64,000 nucleotides of DNA from Corynebacterium gerontici (lineage in GTDB: Bacteria; Actinomycetota; Actinomycetes; Mycobacteriales; Mycobacteriaceae): contig NZ_CP033897.1 of the NCBI RefSeq assembly GCF_003813985.1, positions 1,426,001-1,490,000 of the forward strand, in the 5' to 3' direction. Both the position numbers and the translations under genes were made by a program. Numbering within the stretch: the stretch's first letter is position 1; every line of letters starts with the position of its first letter. Below the pieces are notes generated by a model, which searched no databases, was not told the DNA's origin, and saw only the letters and a list, made by a program, of their open reading frames with translations. This document shows, in pieces, positions 8,542-19,379 of the stretch.

Positions 8542-9561
8542 ATGAGCAATAGCGGCAATCACTCAACACCTCATCACCTCGATTGGCAGCCCGACGCCTT
8601 GGGCGACGATTTCGAAGCAAGCACGCTCCATTTGGGCACCGACCCAGATGGCGAAGGTGATGTTGCTGCAGTATTGGTTCGCTATCAACCCGCCTGCTCC
8701 GATTGGCAGCAGCGCCCAGCACTGCTGTTCATCCACGGCATGACGGATTACTTCTTTCACCAGCACATTGCGCACCACTTCCATGAGGAAGGCTACGCGG
8801 TCTACGGCATCGATCTGCGCAAATCTGGACGCGCCCACATCGCCGGTCAGCGTTGGCATTACGTCAGTGATCTTCGGCTGTATTTCCAGGAACTCAACGC
8901 CGTTGCCTTCTTCTTGGCAGACGACCACCCAGCACTCGTTCCCGTTGCCCACTCAACCGGCGGTTTGATTGCAGCGCTCTGGCTGGATGAACTCAACCGC
9001 GAAAAGCCGGAGTTTGCGGATGCGATCGCGGGGCTTATCCTCAACTCGCCCTGGCTGGATATGCAATTCCCCACCCCACTGGTCAAGGGGTTGAGGGCAC
9101 TGCTGCACTCGCGTGCTGGCCATGCGCTGCTGCGCAAAGGAATCGGTGGCAGGCTACCTAGCAACTATGGTCGATCGCTGCACGCCAGCGCCGAGGGTGA
9201 ATGGGATTATGACCTCTCCCTCAAACCGATCCGGGGCCACAAAAAGTATCCCGAGTGGTTGAAAACTGTTGACTCCTCTCAGCGACGGATCCATGAGGGG
9301 GCGGTGGACGTCGAAAAGCCTGTGCTCACGCTGCATGCGCGTAGATCATTTCTCAAGCCGCGCTATGCGGAAGCAGCGAAGACCGCCGATACTGTCCTTG
9401 ACGTGGAACAAATCAGCCGTCGCGCACCACTTTTGGGCCAAGACGTCACGGTCGTGGCCATCGATAATGCGGTGCATGACGTGTTCCTGTCACAACCCCA
9501 ACCGCGCGAGGAGGCAATAAAAGCGTGCCTTAATTGGTTGAAGAAAACGCTGCCTGCCTAA
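8542..9561 (+). CDS. Alpha/beta hydrolase (lysophospholipase-like)
   Basis: Serine hydrolase of 339 residues. After a variable N-terminal segment it shows the oxyanion region LLFIHGMTDYF (about 64-74), the nucleophile elbow AHSTGG with Ser near residue 139 (Ala replaces the usual first Gly), an IDLRKSGR strand turn, and a late VAIDNAVHDVF containing the catalytic His near residue 313. The family includes monoacylglycerol lipases and lysophospholipases; no signal peptide is seen, so it is probably cytoplasmic. Substrate unknown. It lies between mqo and mtr, an order I recall from other corynebacteria, and the mtr start is 64 bases downstream, so the two may share a transcript. The ATG at 8542 has no strong ribosome site. 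Confidence 0.88.
   Translation: MSNSGNHSTPHHLDWQPDALGDDFEASTLHLGTDPDGEGDVAAVLVRYQPACSDWQQRPALLFIHGMTDYFFHQHIAHHFHEEGYAVYGIDLRKSGRAHIAGQRWHYVSDLRLYFQELNAVAFFLADDHPALVPVAHSTGGLIAALWLDELNREKPEFADAIAGLILNSPWLDMQFPTPLVKGLRALLHSRAGHALLRKGIGGRLPSNYGRSLHASAEGEWDYDLSLKPIRGHKKYPEWLKTVDSSQRRIHEGAVDVEKPVLTLHARRSFLKPRYAEAAKTADTVLDVEQISRRAPLLGQDVTVVAIDNAVHDVFLSQPQPREEAIKACLNWLKKTLPA
9309..9319 (+). repeat. Motif CGTCGAAAAGC, copy 4 (in hydrolase gene)
   Basis: Exact plus-strand copy inside the hydrolase, read as V-D-V-E-K-P. It faces away from copy 3, 826 bases apart. Confidence 0.7.
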
Positions 9562-9625
9562 GCTCGGCAAAGTTTGGCACACTGGCCTGAAGAACGCACC
9601 AATAAAGCTGTAAGAAGGAGCATCC

Positions 9626-11041
9626 TTGAGCAAGCATTACGACCTCATCATCATCGGCACCGGATCGGGCAATTCGATCCCCGGCGTGGAAAATCACGAT
9701 AAATCCATTGCCATCGTTGAAAAGGGACGCTTTGGTGGCACATGCCTCAACGTTGGCTGCATCCCCACCAAAATGTTCGTCTACGCAGCAGAGGTCGCAC
9801 GCACGATCAAGGAAGCCAAAAAATACGGCATCAGCGCCAAGATTGAGCACATTGACTGGCCCTCGATTGTCTCCCGTGTGTTCGATAAGCGCGTCGATCC
9901 CATTGCTGAGGGCGGCGAGGAATACCGACGCGGGCCCAAGACTCCCAACATTGACGTCTACGACCAGCACGCCCGCTTTGTTGGCCCGAAGACGATTCTC
10001 ACCGGCCAGGGTTCCAAGGAAGTGGAAATTAGTGGCGACGAGATCGTGATTGCCACCGGCGCACGCCCCTTCATCCCGGAGGCGGTGCTGGAATCGGGCG
10101 TGGAATACTACACCAACGAAAACATCATGCGTTTAGAGGCGTTGCCGAAGTCGATGATCGTCTACGGCGGTGGCTATATTGCCATGGAGTTTGCGCACAT
10201 GTTCGATGCACTCGGCGTTGAGGTCAAGATCGTCAACCGCTCCGAAAAGCTACTGCGCCATTTGGACTCCGAGGTCTCTGATGCCTTCACCGAACTGACC
10301 AAGCAAGCCATGGAAACTCATCTGGGTTCGAATGTGGCATCGGTTGCCGCTGTGGGCTCAGGCGCAGGCGCAGGTAAGGGCGAGAACGCACAAGAGGGCG
10401 TTGAGGTCACGCTGGAAAACGGCACCAAGGTCCAAGCTGATCTGCTGCTCGTTGCCACCGGCCGCACCCGCAATGGCGACCAGATGGATCTTGACCGCGC
10501 CGGCATCGAGATGGACGGCGGCCGCATCAAAGTGGACGAGTACGGGCGCACCAATGTCGACGGCGTTTGGGCTCTGGGCGATGTGTCCTCCCCCTACCAG
10601 CTCAAGCACGTTGCCAACGCAGAGATGCGCACGATCAAGCACAACCTTGAGCACCCCGATGACCTGCAAAAGCTCCCCCACGAGCACGTCCCCGCCGCAG
10701 TGTTCACTAATCCGCAGATCGCCTCTGTGGGTATCACTGAGGATGAAGCCCGCGAGCAGGGTCTGGACATCACCGTGAAGGTGCAGCGCTACGGCGATGT
10801 GGCGTATGGCTGGGCCATGGAGGATGAGACGAGCTTTGCCAAGATCATTGCCGATAAGCACAGCAAGCAGATCCTCGGCGCGCACTTCATGGGCCCACAG
10901 GCGTCTACGCTCATCCAGCAAATCATCACCGCCATGAACTTTGGCATCAACGCCGAGCAGCTGGCCAAGGATGAGTACTGGATCCACCCGGCATTGCCCG
11001 AGCTCACTGAGAACGCGTTGCTGGGCCTAGACTTTAGCTAG
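9626..11041 (+). CDS. mtr: Mycothione reductase
   Basis: NADPH-dependent flavoprotein disulfide reductase that regenerates mycothiol, the actinobacterial thiol buffer. The 471 residues carry FAD fold [10 protein letters not shown] (8-17), the redox pair in GGTCLNVGC (Cys40, Cys45), a second nucleotide fold [14 protein letters not shown], the FAD motif GVWALGDV, and the C-terminal catalytic His-Glu region [16 protein letters not shown] after the first glycine motif is typical of Mtr rather than lipoamide dehydrogenase. A short alanine/glycine-rich insertion ([17 protein letters not shown]) lies near residue 245. The start is TTG at 9626, five bases after AAGAAGGAG; an uncommon start codon with a strong ribosome site. 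It overlaps convergent cobQ by 8 bases. Confidence 0.95.
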   Translation: MSKHYDLIIIGTGSGNSIPGVENHDKSIAIVEKGRFGGTCLNVGCIPTKMFVYAAEVARTIKEAKKYGISAKIEHIDWPSIVSRVFDKRVDPIAEGGEEYRRGPKTPNIDVYDQHARFVGPKTILTGQGSKEVEISGDEIVIATGARPFIPEAVLESGVEYYTNENIMRLEALPKSMIVYGGGYIAMEFAHMFDALGVEVKIVNRSEKLLRHLDSEVSDAFTELTKQAMETHLGSNVASVAAVGSGAGAGKGENAQEGVEVTLENGTKVQADLLLVATGRTRNGDQMDLDRAGIEMDGGRIKVDEYGRTNVDGVWALGDVSSPYQLKHVANAEMRTIKHNLEHPDDLQKLPHEHVPAAVFTNPQIASVGITEDEAREQGLDITVKVQRYGDVAYGWAMEDETSFAKIIADKHSKQILGAHFMGPQASTLIQQIITAMNFGINAEQLAKDEYWIHPALPELTENALLGLDFS

Positions 11042-12479
11042 CTAATTCGTCCAAGAGCTTGTCTACGTCCACGCGCCGCTCTATCACATCCGCAAGGAGA
11101 TCGAGCTGGCGCTGACGTTCTTCGGCAAAGCTCGTGTTAGGGCTCGGCACAAAATTATCCTTGGCGTTGGCCTGCGCTATTTGGGTGAGGAACTCGCGGC
11201 GGAATTGGTCATCTTCGAGCTGCCCGTGGCGATGGGTACCAAAGCTATAGCCCTTTCGAGCCCCCTCGGCGCCAATCCACGGCTGCTCGTTGCTGTGCAC
11301 CACCTGGCCAAAGTGCACTTCATAGGCTCCATTGGGATGCGTTGCCAAGGTTTTTGCTTCGCGGAATTCGATCTCAGCATCAAAAATCCCGAGCCCAGCC
11401 TGAGCCTCGGTGGCCCCGGCTTCTACTTCGTCGGTAATCTGTGCACACATCATTTGGAATCCGCCACAGATACCCAGCACCGGTTGTTTTTGTGCCGCAC
11501 GCCGCTGCAACGCATCCGCGATTCCGCGCTCACGCAACCAAGCCAAATCGCTCAGAGTGGCCTTGGAACCGGGCAGCACCGCCAGGTCGGCGTCCAGCAC
11601 CGAAGCCGGATCATCGACCCAACGCACGCTCACCCCAGGTTCACACGCAAGAGCTTCAACGTCGGTGGCATTGGAGATGCGTGGCAGACGGATCGCGGCA
11701 ATGTGCAAACGATCAGCCCCAAGCGGTGGGTGTTTCGGCCCGATGGAAGCGCCAATGCTGGACTGTAAGGAATCTTCTGCGTCGATCCACAGCCCCTGCA
11801 CAAATGGCAAAACACCGATGGTGGGCACGCCCGTCATCGCCTCCAGGGTGTCGAGGCCTGGCTGCAAAATCGACTCATCCCCGCGGAATTTGTTCACAAT
11901 AAAGCCTTTAATCCGCACGCGGTCTGCATCAGACACAATCTGGTGGGTGCCGTAGAAGTGGGCAAGCACTCCCCCGCGATCAATGTCGCCCACGAGGTAC
12001 ACGGGAAGGTCGGCGGCTTCAGCCAGGCCGAAGTTCGCCACGTCGGTGTCGCGCAGGTTGATTTCCGCTGGCGAGCCAGCGCCCTCGCACACCACCACGT
12101 CATAATCTTTGCGCAACTGTGCCAAGGCCTCCGCCGCCACTGTGCGCAGATGGCTGCGATGCTCGATGTAGTTCTTTGCGGACACGTTGCCCGTCGCAAA
12201 GCCAAGCACGACTAGTTGGGAGGTGCGATCCGACCCTGGCTTGAGCAGGATGGGATTGAACGCCACCGAGGGAGCCAGGCCACACGCCGCCGCTTGGAGC
12301 GCCTGCGCGCGCCCGATCTCACCGCCTTCTGGGGTCACGGCAGAGTTATTGGACATGTTTTGCGCCTTAAAGGGCGCCACGCGAACCCCACGACGGGCGA
12401 GGGCACGACATAACCCCGCCACCACCACAGATTTGCCGGCATCGGAGGTACAACCGGCGATGAGCACCGCGTTTCCCAT
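11034..12479 (-). CDS. cobQ: Cobyric acid synthase
   Basis: Glutamine-dependent amidase that amidates carboxylates b, d, e and g of adenosylcobyrinate a,c-diamide. The 481-residue protein has an N-terminal ATP-binding loop [11 protein letters not shown] (9-19), the family region [15 protein letters not shown], and a C-terminal class I amidotransferase domain with the Cys nucleophile in [11 protein letters not shown] and a His in [10 protein letters not shown]. The length is normal. It begins 3 bases after the mapB stop, so mapB and cobQ are probably one transcript. The last 8 bases overlap the end of mtr on the other strand. Together with cobB and cobO it covers the side-chain amidations and adenosylation. 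Confidence 0.96.
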   Translation of the reverse strand: MGNAVLIAGCTSDAGKSVVVAGLCRALARRGVRVAPFKAQNMSNNSAVTPEGGEIGRAQALQAAACGLAPSVAFNPILLKPGSDRTSQLVVLGFATGNVSAKNYIEHRSHLRTVAAEALAQLRKDYDVVVCEGAGSPAEINLRDTDVANFGLAEAADLPVYLVGDIDRGGVLAHFYGTHQIVSDADRVRIKGFIVNKFRGDESILQPGLDTLEAMTGVPTIGVLPFVQGLWIDAEDSLQSSIGASIGPKHPPLGADRLHIAAIRLPRISNATDVEALACEPGVSVRWVDDPASVLDADLAVLPGSKATLSDLAWLRERGIADALQRRAAQKQPVLGICGGFQMMCAQITDEVEAGATEAQAGLGIFDAEIEFREAKTLATHPNGAYEVHFGQVVHSNEQPWIGAEGARKGYSFGTHRHGQLEDDQFRREFLTQIAQANAKDNFVPSPNTSFAEERQRQLDLLADVIERRVDVDKLLDELAS

Positions 12480-12482
12480 TGC

Positions 12483-13364
12483 TTAGATAGATTCGTCTGG
12501 CAGGGTGAGGATCTCGTTGCCGTCCTCGGTGATCACGATGGTGTGTTCGAACTGCGCGGAGAATTGGTGATCGGTGTTCTGCACCGTCCAATCGTCATCC
12601 CAGATCTCGTAGTCCAGCCCGCCGAGGTTCAGCATGGGTTCAATGGTGAGCGTCATGCCCGGAACCAGCTCATTGGTGTAACGGTCGGAATCAAAATGGA
12701 GCACGACCAGGCCATTGTGGAAAGTGGTGCCAATGCCGTGGCCAGTGAAATCTTCGACCACCGAATACCCGAAGCGTCGAGCATAGCTCTCGATTACGCG
12801 CCCAATCACATTAATCTGGCGGCCAGGCTTGGCGGCGCGAATACCACGCATGGTCGCTTCTTTGGTGCGCTCCACCAGCAGCCGGTGTTCCTCACTCACA
12901 TCACCTGCGAGGAAGGTAGCGTTCGTGTCACCATGCACGCCGTTTTTGAAGGCTGTGACGTCGATATTGACGATGTCGCCGTCTTGGATCACCGTGGTAT
13001 CCGGTATGCCGTGGCACACGATCTCATTGAGGCTGGTGCACACGGACTTCGGAAAATTACGATACCCCAGGCATGAAGGATATGCGCCGTGGTCGAGCAT
13101 GTACTCATGCGCGATGCGGTCCAGTTCGTCCGTGGTCACCCCGGGTGCTACCGCTTGCCCTGCTGCTTGCAGCGCATTCGCCGCGATCTTTGATGCCTCA
13201 CGCATCGCCTCAATCGTTTCGGGCGTCTGCACGAAGGGTTCGCCCATCGCCTCCTGAACCGTGTCCTTCCACACGTATTCAGGCCGCGGGATCTGCTTCG
13301 GCACAGTTCGGATGGGCGTGGGGGTTCCAGGTGTCAGTGGTGCGCGCTTTGCCATGCCCACCAT
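12483..13364 (-). CDS. mapB: Methionine aminopeptidase, type I
   Basis: Metalloenzyme that removes the initiator methionine from new proteins. The 293-residue chain shows the pita-bread fold ligands in order: two Asp in [15 protein letters not shown], His in [11 protein letters not shown], Glu in TIEPML and Glu in FEHTIVIT. The N-terminal 40 residues are proline-rich with a [11 protein letters not shown] segment that resembles the extended N-terminus of the mycobacterial MapB type. Two ATGs are possible, 13364 and 13355; neither has a strong ribosome site, and the second follows a GGTGG. Only 3 bases separate the stop from cobQ. The gap to the upstream pbp stop is 29 bases and contains a motif copy. 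Confidence 0.94.
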   Translation of the reverse strand: MVGMAKRAPLTPGTPTPIRTVPKQIPRPEYVWKDTVQEAMGEPFVQTPETIEAMREASKIAANALQAAGQAVAPGVTTDELDRIAHEYMLDHGAYPSCLGYRNFPKSVCTSLNEIVCHGIPDTTVIQDGDIVNIDVTAFKNGVHGDTNATFLAGDVSEEHRLLVERTKEATMRGIRAAKPGRQINVIGRVIESYARRFGYSVVEDFTGHGIGTTFHNGLVVLHFDSDRYTNELVPGMTLTIEPMLNLGGLDYEIWDDDWTVQNTDHQFSAQFEHTIVITEDGNEILTLPDESI

Positions 13365-13381
13365 GCTAGCGCCGAGCTATT

Positions 13382-13392
13382 GCTTTTCGACG
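13382..13392 (-). repeat. Motif CGTCGAAAAGC, copy 5 (intergenic)
   Basis: Exact minus-strand copy in the 29-base gap between the pbp stop and the mapB start. Confidence 0.7.
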
Positions 13393-13393
13393 C

Positions 13394-15256
13394 TTAGGGT
13401 TGCGGTTGCTCAGCCGGAGGCAGGGAACCTTGGGCTCGCAGATCATCAAGCGTGGTGAAGAACTTGTCGGTCACTGCCACTGCCGTTTCCGAACCGCCGC
13501 CGAGTACCACAAGCGTGGCAAAAGCAATGTCGTCTTCACGGTAGCCGGTGAACCAGGCGTGCGAACCACCGTTGATTTCCGCCTCGCCGGTCTTGGCAAA
13601 GATCTTGCCGCCTTGCTGGCTCATGCCCGCTGCTGTGCCTCCGCCGGCCGTGACTGCTGCCATGAGATCGCGCAGTTGATCGATGGTTGCCTGATCCGGG
13701 TTGTGCTGCTCACCGCTTACTTTGGTGTCCTTGGTGGAGATAAGCGTGGGCACCGGAGTGTGACCCGTGGCGGCAGTAGCACTCACCATAGCCAGCCCAA
13801 AGGGGCTTACCAACACATCACCCTGGCCGTATCCGGCTTCCGTGCGATCAAGCTCGGTGTCGCCTTCCGGGATTTGGCCCGTCACAGTGGAGATACCAGG
13901 AATGTCATAGTCAACGCCGATGCCAAATTCCTTGCCGACGTCTTTGAGCTGGCCCGGTTGCAACTTGGTGGAAAAGTCCGCAAAGGTGGTGTTGCAGGAA
14001 CGAGCGAATGCCTGTTGCAGTGGGACGTTGCCGAGGGAAAACCCGTTGTAGTTATTCACCACTCGCCCGTAGATATTCATGCTGCCCGGGCACGGCACGA
14101 TGCTGCCGGGCGTCAAGCCTTGATCCTCAATACCCGCCGAGGCGGTGACGATCTTGAATGTCGAGCCAGGAGGGAACATGCCGGTGAGCGCGAGATCACC
14201 AGCCTTATCAGCTTTATCCGTTTGAGCAATAGCCAGAATCTGCCCCGTGGATGGGCGCACCGCCACCAACACCGCCTGCTTGTCTGCGCGGAGGTTCACG
14301 GCCTCCTCGGCGGCCTGTTGTACCTTGTGATCCAGGCTGATTTGCACCGAAGGCGCAGGATCCGGCGAGTGGTAGTCCAACTGCTCCATTTCCGCCCCGT
14401 CGGAAGTGACGGCGGCAATCTTCCAGCCATTGCTGCCCTCAAGTTCGTCGGACACCAAGGATGTCACTCGTGAGATGACATCGGGAGCGAAGTCTGGATC
14501 CGTGTTCACCATGGCGGCTTCGGGGTTCAAGCGCACTCCTGGCACAGATTCCAGACCGCCTTTGATGCGCTCGCCGGTTTCCTTTGACACGGTGGTCACC
14601 GAGTAGGTTCCAGAGTGCTTGCGGATCGCCTGCTCTAGCTCCTTGATATCCGGCACTGTCACGGTGTCATCGAAGCCGTGGGCGGCGTTCAGCTGTGCTA
14701 CAACACTGCGGGATACCACCGCTGGATCAGTTACCTGGTCAGTGTCAATCAAGATTCGATACACGGTGCCGGGCACCAAGACGTCCGCGCCATCGGAGGA
14801 CACAACGCTTGCCTTTTCCGCATTTACTGCGCGCAATTCCAGGTGTTGATTGGCGCCCAGCCGCGGGTGCAAAGCGGTAGGTTGCCAGCGGATCGACCAC
14901 TGATCGTTGATGCGGTTGAGAGTGATATCTGCCTGATATTCAAAGCTGCGATCCTTTGGCAGATCCCACTGATAGTTCACCGTGGCGGTGGCGATGGTGT
15001 CATTCGTCTTGACGTTTTCCACGGTTGCAGACAGCCCTTCGGCCTGCAGACCTTTCCAAGAATCTTCCAGGATTGTTGCGGCTGCGGGGTCGTCGGAAAG
15101 CTCAGCAGCGCCAGAGAAATCCTGGGACTGAAGATCTTGGATGTACTGCTCAACCAGAGGCTCGGCAGAGGCCGGTTTTGGGGTACAAGCAACGAGCGAG
15201 CCCAAAGTGGAAGCAATAACTCCAACTGCGATGCCTCGCTGCCGCGCCTGATTCAT
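13394..15256 (-). CDS. Penicillin-binding lipoprotein (class B transpeptidase with NTF2-like domain)
   Basis: Cell-wall D,D-transpeptidase anchored to the outer face of the membrane. The 620 residues start with a lipoprotein signal (RQRGIAV, hydrophobic run, lipobox LVAC with Cys24). An NTF2-like MecA_N-type domain covers about 30-150, a PBP dimerisation domain follows, and the transpeptidase domain has SxxK in GSTFK near 365, SxN in RSCNTTF near 419 and KTG in FAKTGEAE near 554. All active-site motifs are present. The ATG 15256 gives the best signal peptide; a GTG at 15283 would add 9 residues. Neither has a clear ribosome site. It is 62 bases downstream of ispG on the same strand, as in other corynebacteria. 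Confidence 0.93.
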   Translation of the reverse strand: MNQARQRGIAVGVIASTLGSLVACTPKPASAEPLVEQYIQDLQSQDFSGAAELSDDPAAATILEDSWKGLQAEGLSATVENVKTNDTIATATVNYQWDLPKDRSFEYQADITLNRINDQWSIRWQPTALHPRLGANQHLELRAVNAEKASVVSSDGADVLVPGTVYRILIDTDQVTDPAVVSRSVVAQLNAAHGFDDTVTVPDIKELEQAIRKHSGTYSVTTVSKETGERIKGGLESVPGVRLNPEAAMVNTDPDFAPDVISRVTSLVSDELEGSNGWKIAAVTSDGAEMEQLDYHSPDPAPSVQISLDHKVQQAAEEAVNLRADKQAVLVAVRPSTGQILAIAQTDKADKAGDLALTGMFPPGSTFKIVTASAGIEDQGLTPGSIVPCPGSMNIYGRVVNNYNGFSLGNVPLQQAFARSCNTTFADFSTKLQPGQLKDVGKEFGIGVDYDIPGISTVTGQIPEGDTELDRTEAGYGQGDVLVSPFGLAMVSATAATGHTPVPTLISTKDTKVSGEQHNPDQATIDQLRDLMAAVTAGGGTAAGMSQQGGKIFAKTGEAEINGGSHAWFTGYREDDIAFATLVVLGGGSETAVAVTDKFFTTLDDLRAQGSLPPAEQPQP

Positions 15257-15318
15257 GCGGAAAAGGCTAACACCGCCGATCACGGGATCGACGGTGCAAC
15301 ACCAAGAATGCGAGAAAT

Positions 15319-16491
15319 CTAGCGAGTGACCTTGACCTGGGGGCCAGCGCCTTCCTTAATTTCGATGCCTTCTTCTTCGCAGATGCGCATGGCTTCTTCG
15401 ATGAGCGTCTCCACGATCTGGGATTCGGGGACAGTCTTGATCACTTCACCCTTGACGAAGATTTGCCCCTTACCATTACCGGAAGCCACGCCAAGGTCAG
15501 CATCGCGCGCCTCGCCGGGCCCATTGACAACACAACCCATGACGGCCACGCGCAGCGGCACATCCATGCCTTCCAGCGCGGCGGTAACTTCCTCAGCAAG
15601 CGAGTAGACGTCCACTTGGGCGCGGCCACAGGATGGGCACGACACAATTTCCAAACCGCGTTCGCGGAGGTTGAGCGACTGCAAGATTTGGTCGCCCACC
15701 TTGATTTCTTCCACGGGATCGGCGGAGAGCGACACGCGGATGGTGTCACCGATGCCGTCGGCAAGCAGGGAGCCGAACGCCACGGCGGACTTGATGGTGC
15801 CCTGGAACTTCGGACCCGCCTCGGTCACACCAAGGTGCAGCGGGTAATCGCACTGAGCGGCGAGCTGGCGGTACGCCTCCACCATGATCACCGGATCGTT
15901 GTGCTTGACGGAGATCGCGATGTCACCGAAGCCGTGTTCCTCAAACAGGCCAGCTTCCCACAGCGCAGATTCCACCAATGCCTCTGGGGTGGCCTTGCCG
16001 TACTTCTCCATGAGGCGCTTATCCAGAGAACCGGCGTTCACGCCGATGCGGATTGGAATGTTGGCGTCGCCCGCGGCCTTCGCCACTTCCTTCACGCGAC
16101 CGTCGAATTCCTTGATGTTGCCTGGGTTCACACGCACTGCGGCACAGCCGGCGTCGATGGCGGCGAAAATGTATTTGGGCTGGAAGTGAATGTCCGCGAT
16201 AACCGGAATAGGCGACTTCTTGGCAATCACCGGCAGCGCTTCAGCGTCGACCGTTTTTGGGCACGCCACGCGGACGATGTCGCAGCCGGTGGCGGTGAGC
16301 TGCGCGATCTGCTGAAGCGTTGCGTTAATGTCGTGGGTTTTGGTGGTGGTCATCGACTGCACCGACACCGGGTAATCGGAGCCAACGCCCACGCTGCCTA
16401 CCATGAGCTGGCGAGTCTTACGCCTCGGCGCCAGCACCGGCGGTGGTGCGTCTGGAAGTCCAAGGCCGATGGGTTGTCCGCTAGTAGTCAA
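15319..16491 (-). CDS. ispG: 4-hydroxy-3-methylbut-2-enyl diphosphate synthase (flavodoxin/ferredoxin)
   Basis: Iron-sulfur enzyme of the MEP isoprenoid pathway converting the cyclic diphosphate MEcPP to HMBPP. The 390-residue chain has the TIM-barrel substrate domain with the [14 protein letters not shown] start region and the C-terminal cluster-binding domain: SCPSCGRAQ and [16 protein letters not shown] supply three Cys and the Glu ligand. I prefer the TTG at 16491, eight bases after GAGGAG, because the longer frame to 16590 adds residues without family similarity. Length fits the family (about 380). The upstream site-2 protease and dxr lie on the same strand, a typical actinobacterial dxr-rip-ispG order that puts two MEP steps together. 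Confidence 0.95.
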   Translation of the reverse strand: MTTSGQPIGLGLPDAPPPVLAPRRKTRQLMVGSVGVGSDYPVSVQSMTTTKTHDINATLQQIAQLTATGCDIVRVACPKTVDAEALPVIAKKSPIPVIADIHFQPKYIFAAIDAGCAAVRVNPGNIKEFDGRVKEVAKAAGDANIPIRIGVNAGSLDKRLMEKYGKATPEALVESALWEAGLFEEHGFGDIAISVKHNDPVIMVEAYRQLAAQCDYPLHLGVTEAGPKFQGTIKSAVAFGSLLADGIGDTIRVSLSADPVEEIKVGDQILQSLNLRERGLEIVSCPSCGRAQVDVYSLAEEVTAALEGMDVPLRVAVMGCVVNGPGEARDADLGVASGNGKGQIFVKGEVIKTVPESQIVETLIEEAMRICEEEGIEIKEGAGPQVKVTR

Positions 16492-16640
16492 TGCGTGTGC
16501 TCCTCTAACCGCGTGCGTTGCAGTTGTGCTGCGAATTGCACCTCGGTAATCAATCGAAATGGTGCAGGAATCGAAATCGCAGTCTAGCACCGACGCCCCA
16601 CCTCATGCTGCCTGCACCGCCGCCGAGGAACGTTAAGCTC

Positions 16641-17855
16641 CTAACCAAAGAGCTTCACGGGATTCACCACATCGGCCACGATCACCAACGCGCCAACACC
16701 AAGCAGCAACATGGCCACCGTGTAAGTCAAGGGCATCAGCTTGGTGTAGTTCGCAGGACCCGCCGGAGCAAGGCCGCGCAGCTTTCGAATACGGTCGCGG
16801 ATCACCTCATACAGCACCACCGCGATATGCCCGCCGTCCAGCGGTGGCAGCGGCACCAAGTTAAACAAGGCGAGGAAGAGGTTGAGGTTCGCCAGCAGCA
16901 TCACGAACATTGGCCAGGAATCCCGCTGCGCCAATTCACCGCCAACCCGCGAAGCACCAACCACACTCATAGGGCTTTCCTGATCTCGTTGAGCGCCGAA
17001 GATGGAAGCGGCCACGCCCGGAATTTTTGCGGGGAATGCCGCCAAGCCCTGCATAGTGGCACCAAGCATTTGACCCGTGAAGGCAAAGGTAGCGCCAATG
17101 CCGTCAACCGGACCGTATTCCAGGATCACGTCTTTGAAAGGGGCAGAGCTCACGCCAATGGCACCCACGGTCACGGATTGCCCCTCGGCGTTGAGGCGTT
17201 GGACGCTCTCAACTGCTACAGGCACCTCCATGCGTTGCCCATCGCGTTCGATCTCGAGCGTGACGGTCTCACCCGGATGCTGACGCACCTCAGTCGCTAC
17301 ATCCTGGAAGGTTGGGGTGGCTTGACCATTCACGGAGTAAATCTTGTCACCGGGAGCAACGCCCGCCTGAGCTGCAGGACCTTCCCCCTCACAAGGGCTC
17401 AACGTTTGGGCATCCACCTGCTTTTGCGCAACGCATCCCGTCTCCCCCACCGTCGCGGTGAGATCGACGTTGGGATTTGGCAAACCATAGCCCACCGCCA
17501 CGCTATAGATGAGTCCAAGGGCGAGCAGGATATTCATGATGATGCCACCAAGCAGCACGATAATTCGCTGCCACCAAGGCTTATTGCGCATGGCAAACGG
17601 TGCTTCTTCGGCGGTTACCTCATCTTGGTTGGTCATTCCCGCAATGTCGCAGAACCCGCCCAGCGGCACCGCTTTGAAGCCGTATTCAGTGTGGCCTTTG
17701 CGCCAGGAAAACACGGTTGGCCCGAAACCCACGAAGTAGCGACGCACACGCATTCCAAACATGCGTGCTGCACTCATGTGCCCCAGCTCATGTAGCGCGA
17801 TGGTGGCGGCGATGCCGAGCGCGAACAGCACAACACCGAGCAGATAAGATCCCAC
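16641..17855 (-). CDS. Site-2 protease, M50 family (RseP/Rip1-like)
   Basis: Intramembrane zinc metalloprotease that cuts anti-sigma factors or other single-span membrane proteins. The 404 residues have HELGH at 22-26 in the first membrane segment, a PDZ domain in the middle (around GVAPGDKIYSVNGQ, residues 167-180), and the second metal motif region LFNLVPLPPLDGGHI followed by two more hydrophobic segments. In mycobacteria the homologue Rip1 (Rv2869c) sits in the same dxr-rip1-ispG order, which supports the assignment. The GTG start at 17855 follows AAGGGAAA. It starts 31 bases downstream of dxr, so a joint transcript is likely. Its substrates cannot be told from the window. Confidence 0.92.
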   Translation of the reverse strand: MGSYLLGVVLFALGIAATIALHELGHMSAARMFGMRVRRYFVGFGPTVFSWRKGHTEYGFKAVPLGGFCDIAGMTNQDEVTAEEAPFAMRNKPWWQRIIVLLGGIIMNILLALGLIYSVAVGYGLPNPNVDLTATVGETGCVAQKQVDAQTLSPCEGEGPAAQAGVAPGDKIYSVNGQATPTFQDVATEVRQHPGETVTLEIERDGQRMEVPVAVESVQRLNAEGQSVTVGAIGVSSAPFKDVILEYGPVDGIGATFAFTGQMLGATMQGLAAFPAKIPGVAASIFGAQRDQESPMSVVGASRVGGELAQRDSWPMFVMLLANLNLFLALFNLVPLPPLDGGHIAVVLYEVIRDRIRKLRGLAPAGPANYTKLMPLTYTVAMLLLGVGALVIVADVVNPVKLFG

Positions 17856-17886
17856 GAAAAATTTCCCTTCGAAGCCTAAAGAAGGT

Positions 17887-19059
17887 CTAGCTTAGGCGAG
17901 CAAGCTTTTCGACGACCACGTCCGCACGCTCCCGCGCCAGCCGTTCATGTTCGAGTACTTCCTCAATGCTGCCCGCATGCCCGGCGAAATCATTGGCTTT
18001 TTGAAGCACTTCCTCAACAGCGTCGACAATCTGCGGGAATCGGATCCGGCCTTGCAAGAAGGCCTCTGCCGCTTGCTCATTTGAGGCGTTGTACACTGCC
18101 GAGAATGTGCCACCCGCACTTGCTGCCTCACGGGCTAGGTCAATGGCTTTGAATTGTGGTTCGACGGGTAAAAACTCCCAGGTGGAGGCTTGGGAGAAAT
18201 CAAGGTGGGGTTGAACATCGGCAACGCGGTGGGGCCAGGCCAGCGCGTGGGCAATCGGCATCTTCATCGAAGGCGGTGAGGCCTGCGCGATGGTGGCACC
18301 ATCACAAAAGGTAATCATCGAGTGGACGATGGACTGTGGGTGAACCACCACGTCAATGTCCTCCGCTGCAACATCGAAGAGCAGGGTGGCTTCGATGAGC
18401 TCGAGCCCTTTGTTCACCAACGTGGCTGAGTTGAGGGTGTTCATCTGCCCCATGGACCACGTTGGATGCTGGGCCGCCTGCTCTGGGGTGACCTCCCACA
18501 TTTCCTCGCGGCTCCAACCGCGGAAGGGCCCACCAGATGCGGTGAGCACGAATCGCGAGACCTCCTCACGAAAACCTGCACGTAGCGATTGGGCCATCGC
18601 CGTGTGTTCCGAATCCACCGGCACGATCTGGCCCGGCTTCGCGGCTGCCATCACGAGCTCACCACCGGCAACGAGCGACTCCTTGTTCGCCAGGGCGAGG
18701 ATCTCCCCCGCCTCTATGGTTGCCATCGTTGCATCAAGCCCCATGGATCCGACGAGAGCGTTGAGCACGGTATCGGCTTCGACTTCACGCACCAAGCGCG
18801 CTGCTGAGTCTTGTCCTGACAAGACCGCTCCACCGAGCTCCCTGCGGAGTTGCGCCGCGGCGCGCTCATCGGCGATGGCGATGTGGGACGCGGGGACGTC
18901 GAAAAGCTTGGCCTGCTGCGCGATCAGTTCCGCATTAGAGCCAGCGGCAAGCCCCACCACCTCGAAGCGATCGCGATGGTCCGCAATCACCTCCAAAGCC
19001 TGCGTGCCAATTGAGCCGGTACTACCAAGAATGAGAATCCGCTGAGTCACAGTGCGCAT
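17887..19059 (-). CDS. dxr: 1-deoxy-D-xylulose-5-phosphate reductoisomerase
   Basis: NADPH-dependent rearrangement and reduction of DXP to MEP, first committed step of the MEP isoprenoid pathway. The 390-residue protein has the NADPH loop [13 protein letters not shown] (9-21), [16 protein letters not shown], the metal and substrate motif [13 protein letters not shown], and the SASGGPFR-type loop (here [10 protein letters not shown]). The ATG at 19059 gives the family length; GTG four codons later is an alternative. Gene order with the site-2 protease and ispG downstream places two steps of one pathway in the same unit. Two copies of the repeated 11-base motif lie within this gene, facing away from each other. 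Confidence 0.96.
   Translation of the reverse strand: MRTVTQRILILGSTGSIGTQALEVIADHRDRFEVVGLAAGSNAELIAQQAKLFDVPASHIAIADERAAAQLRRELGGAVLSGQDSAARLVREVEADTVLNALVGSMGLDATMATIEAGEILALANKESLVAGGELVMAAAKPGQIVPVDSEHTAMAQSLRAGFREEVSRFVLTASGGPFRGWSREEMWEVTPEQAAQHPTWSMGQMNTLNSATLVNKGLELIEATLLFDVAAEDIDVVVHPQSIVHSMITFCDGATIAQASPPSMKMPIAHALAWPHRVADVQPHLDFSQASTWEFLPVEPQFKAIDLAREAASAGGTFSAVYNASNEQAAEAFLQGRIRFPQIVDAVEEVLQKANDFAGHAGSIEEVLEHERLARERADVVVEKLARLS
17904..17914 (-). repeat. Motif CGTCGAAAAGC, copy 6 (in dxr)
   Basis: Exact minus-strand copy near the 3' end of dxr, read V-V-V-E-K-L. Confidence 0.7.
18897..18907 (+). repeat. Motif CGTCGAAAAGC, copy 7 (in dxr)
   Basis: Exact plus-strand copy near the 5' end of dxr (antisense to K-L-F-D-V), 993 bases from copy 6 and in opposite orientation. 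Confidence 0.7.
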
Positions 19060-19379
19060 TATTCCACGCCACCCACGAACGCCGATGCCGGTGCCTGCGG
19101 AGCTGCGTTCACCCCAAGGATTACCCCCTTAAGGGATGCTACTTTCGATTGAAGGCACTTCCTAGGCGGCAGTCTCCTCGCCCCGAAATGGCGTAGTTGC
19201 GCCCACGAAGTCGCTCCAACAGTGACCTCCACAACACCGCAGGGATTTCCTCGCGACTGCTGCTCGCAAGCAGACGGCCAAGTGTGCCAAAATGGACGCA
19301 TACAAAAACAGTTGCGCTTCCATGCAAAACCCGATTCCTTCGGCGGCCATGCAGGAGCTCTCACCTAAAGGAGAAGAAC
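19060..19379. other. Intergenic region between divergent dxr and DUF2631 gene
   Basis: About 320 bases that should hold both promoters. A perfect 10-base palindrome CCCTTAAGGG lies at 19126-19135. Open frames crossing it on the minus strand have no ribosome site and low-complexity arginine-rich products, so I see no gene. Confidence 0.5.

Noticed and set aside
1965..12480. A cobalamin riboswitch in front of the cob genes
   Set aside because: I looked for the B12-box and the conserved core near cobA, cobO, chlI and cobQ and saw none; the genes are scattered with short gaps.
19059..19364. A 101-codon minus-strand frame upstream of dxr
   Set aside because: No ribosome site, no conserved pattern, and it runs through the divergent promoter region.
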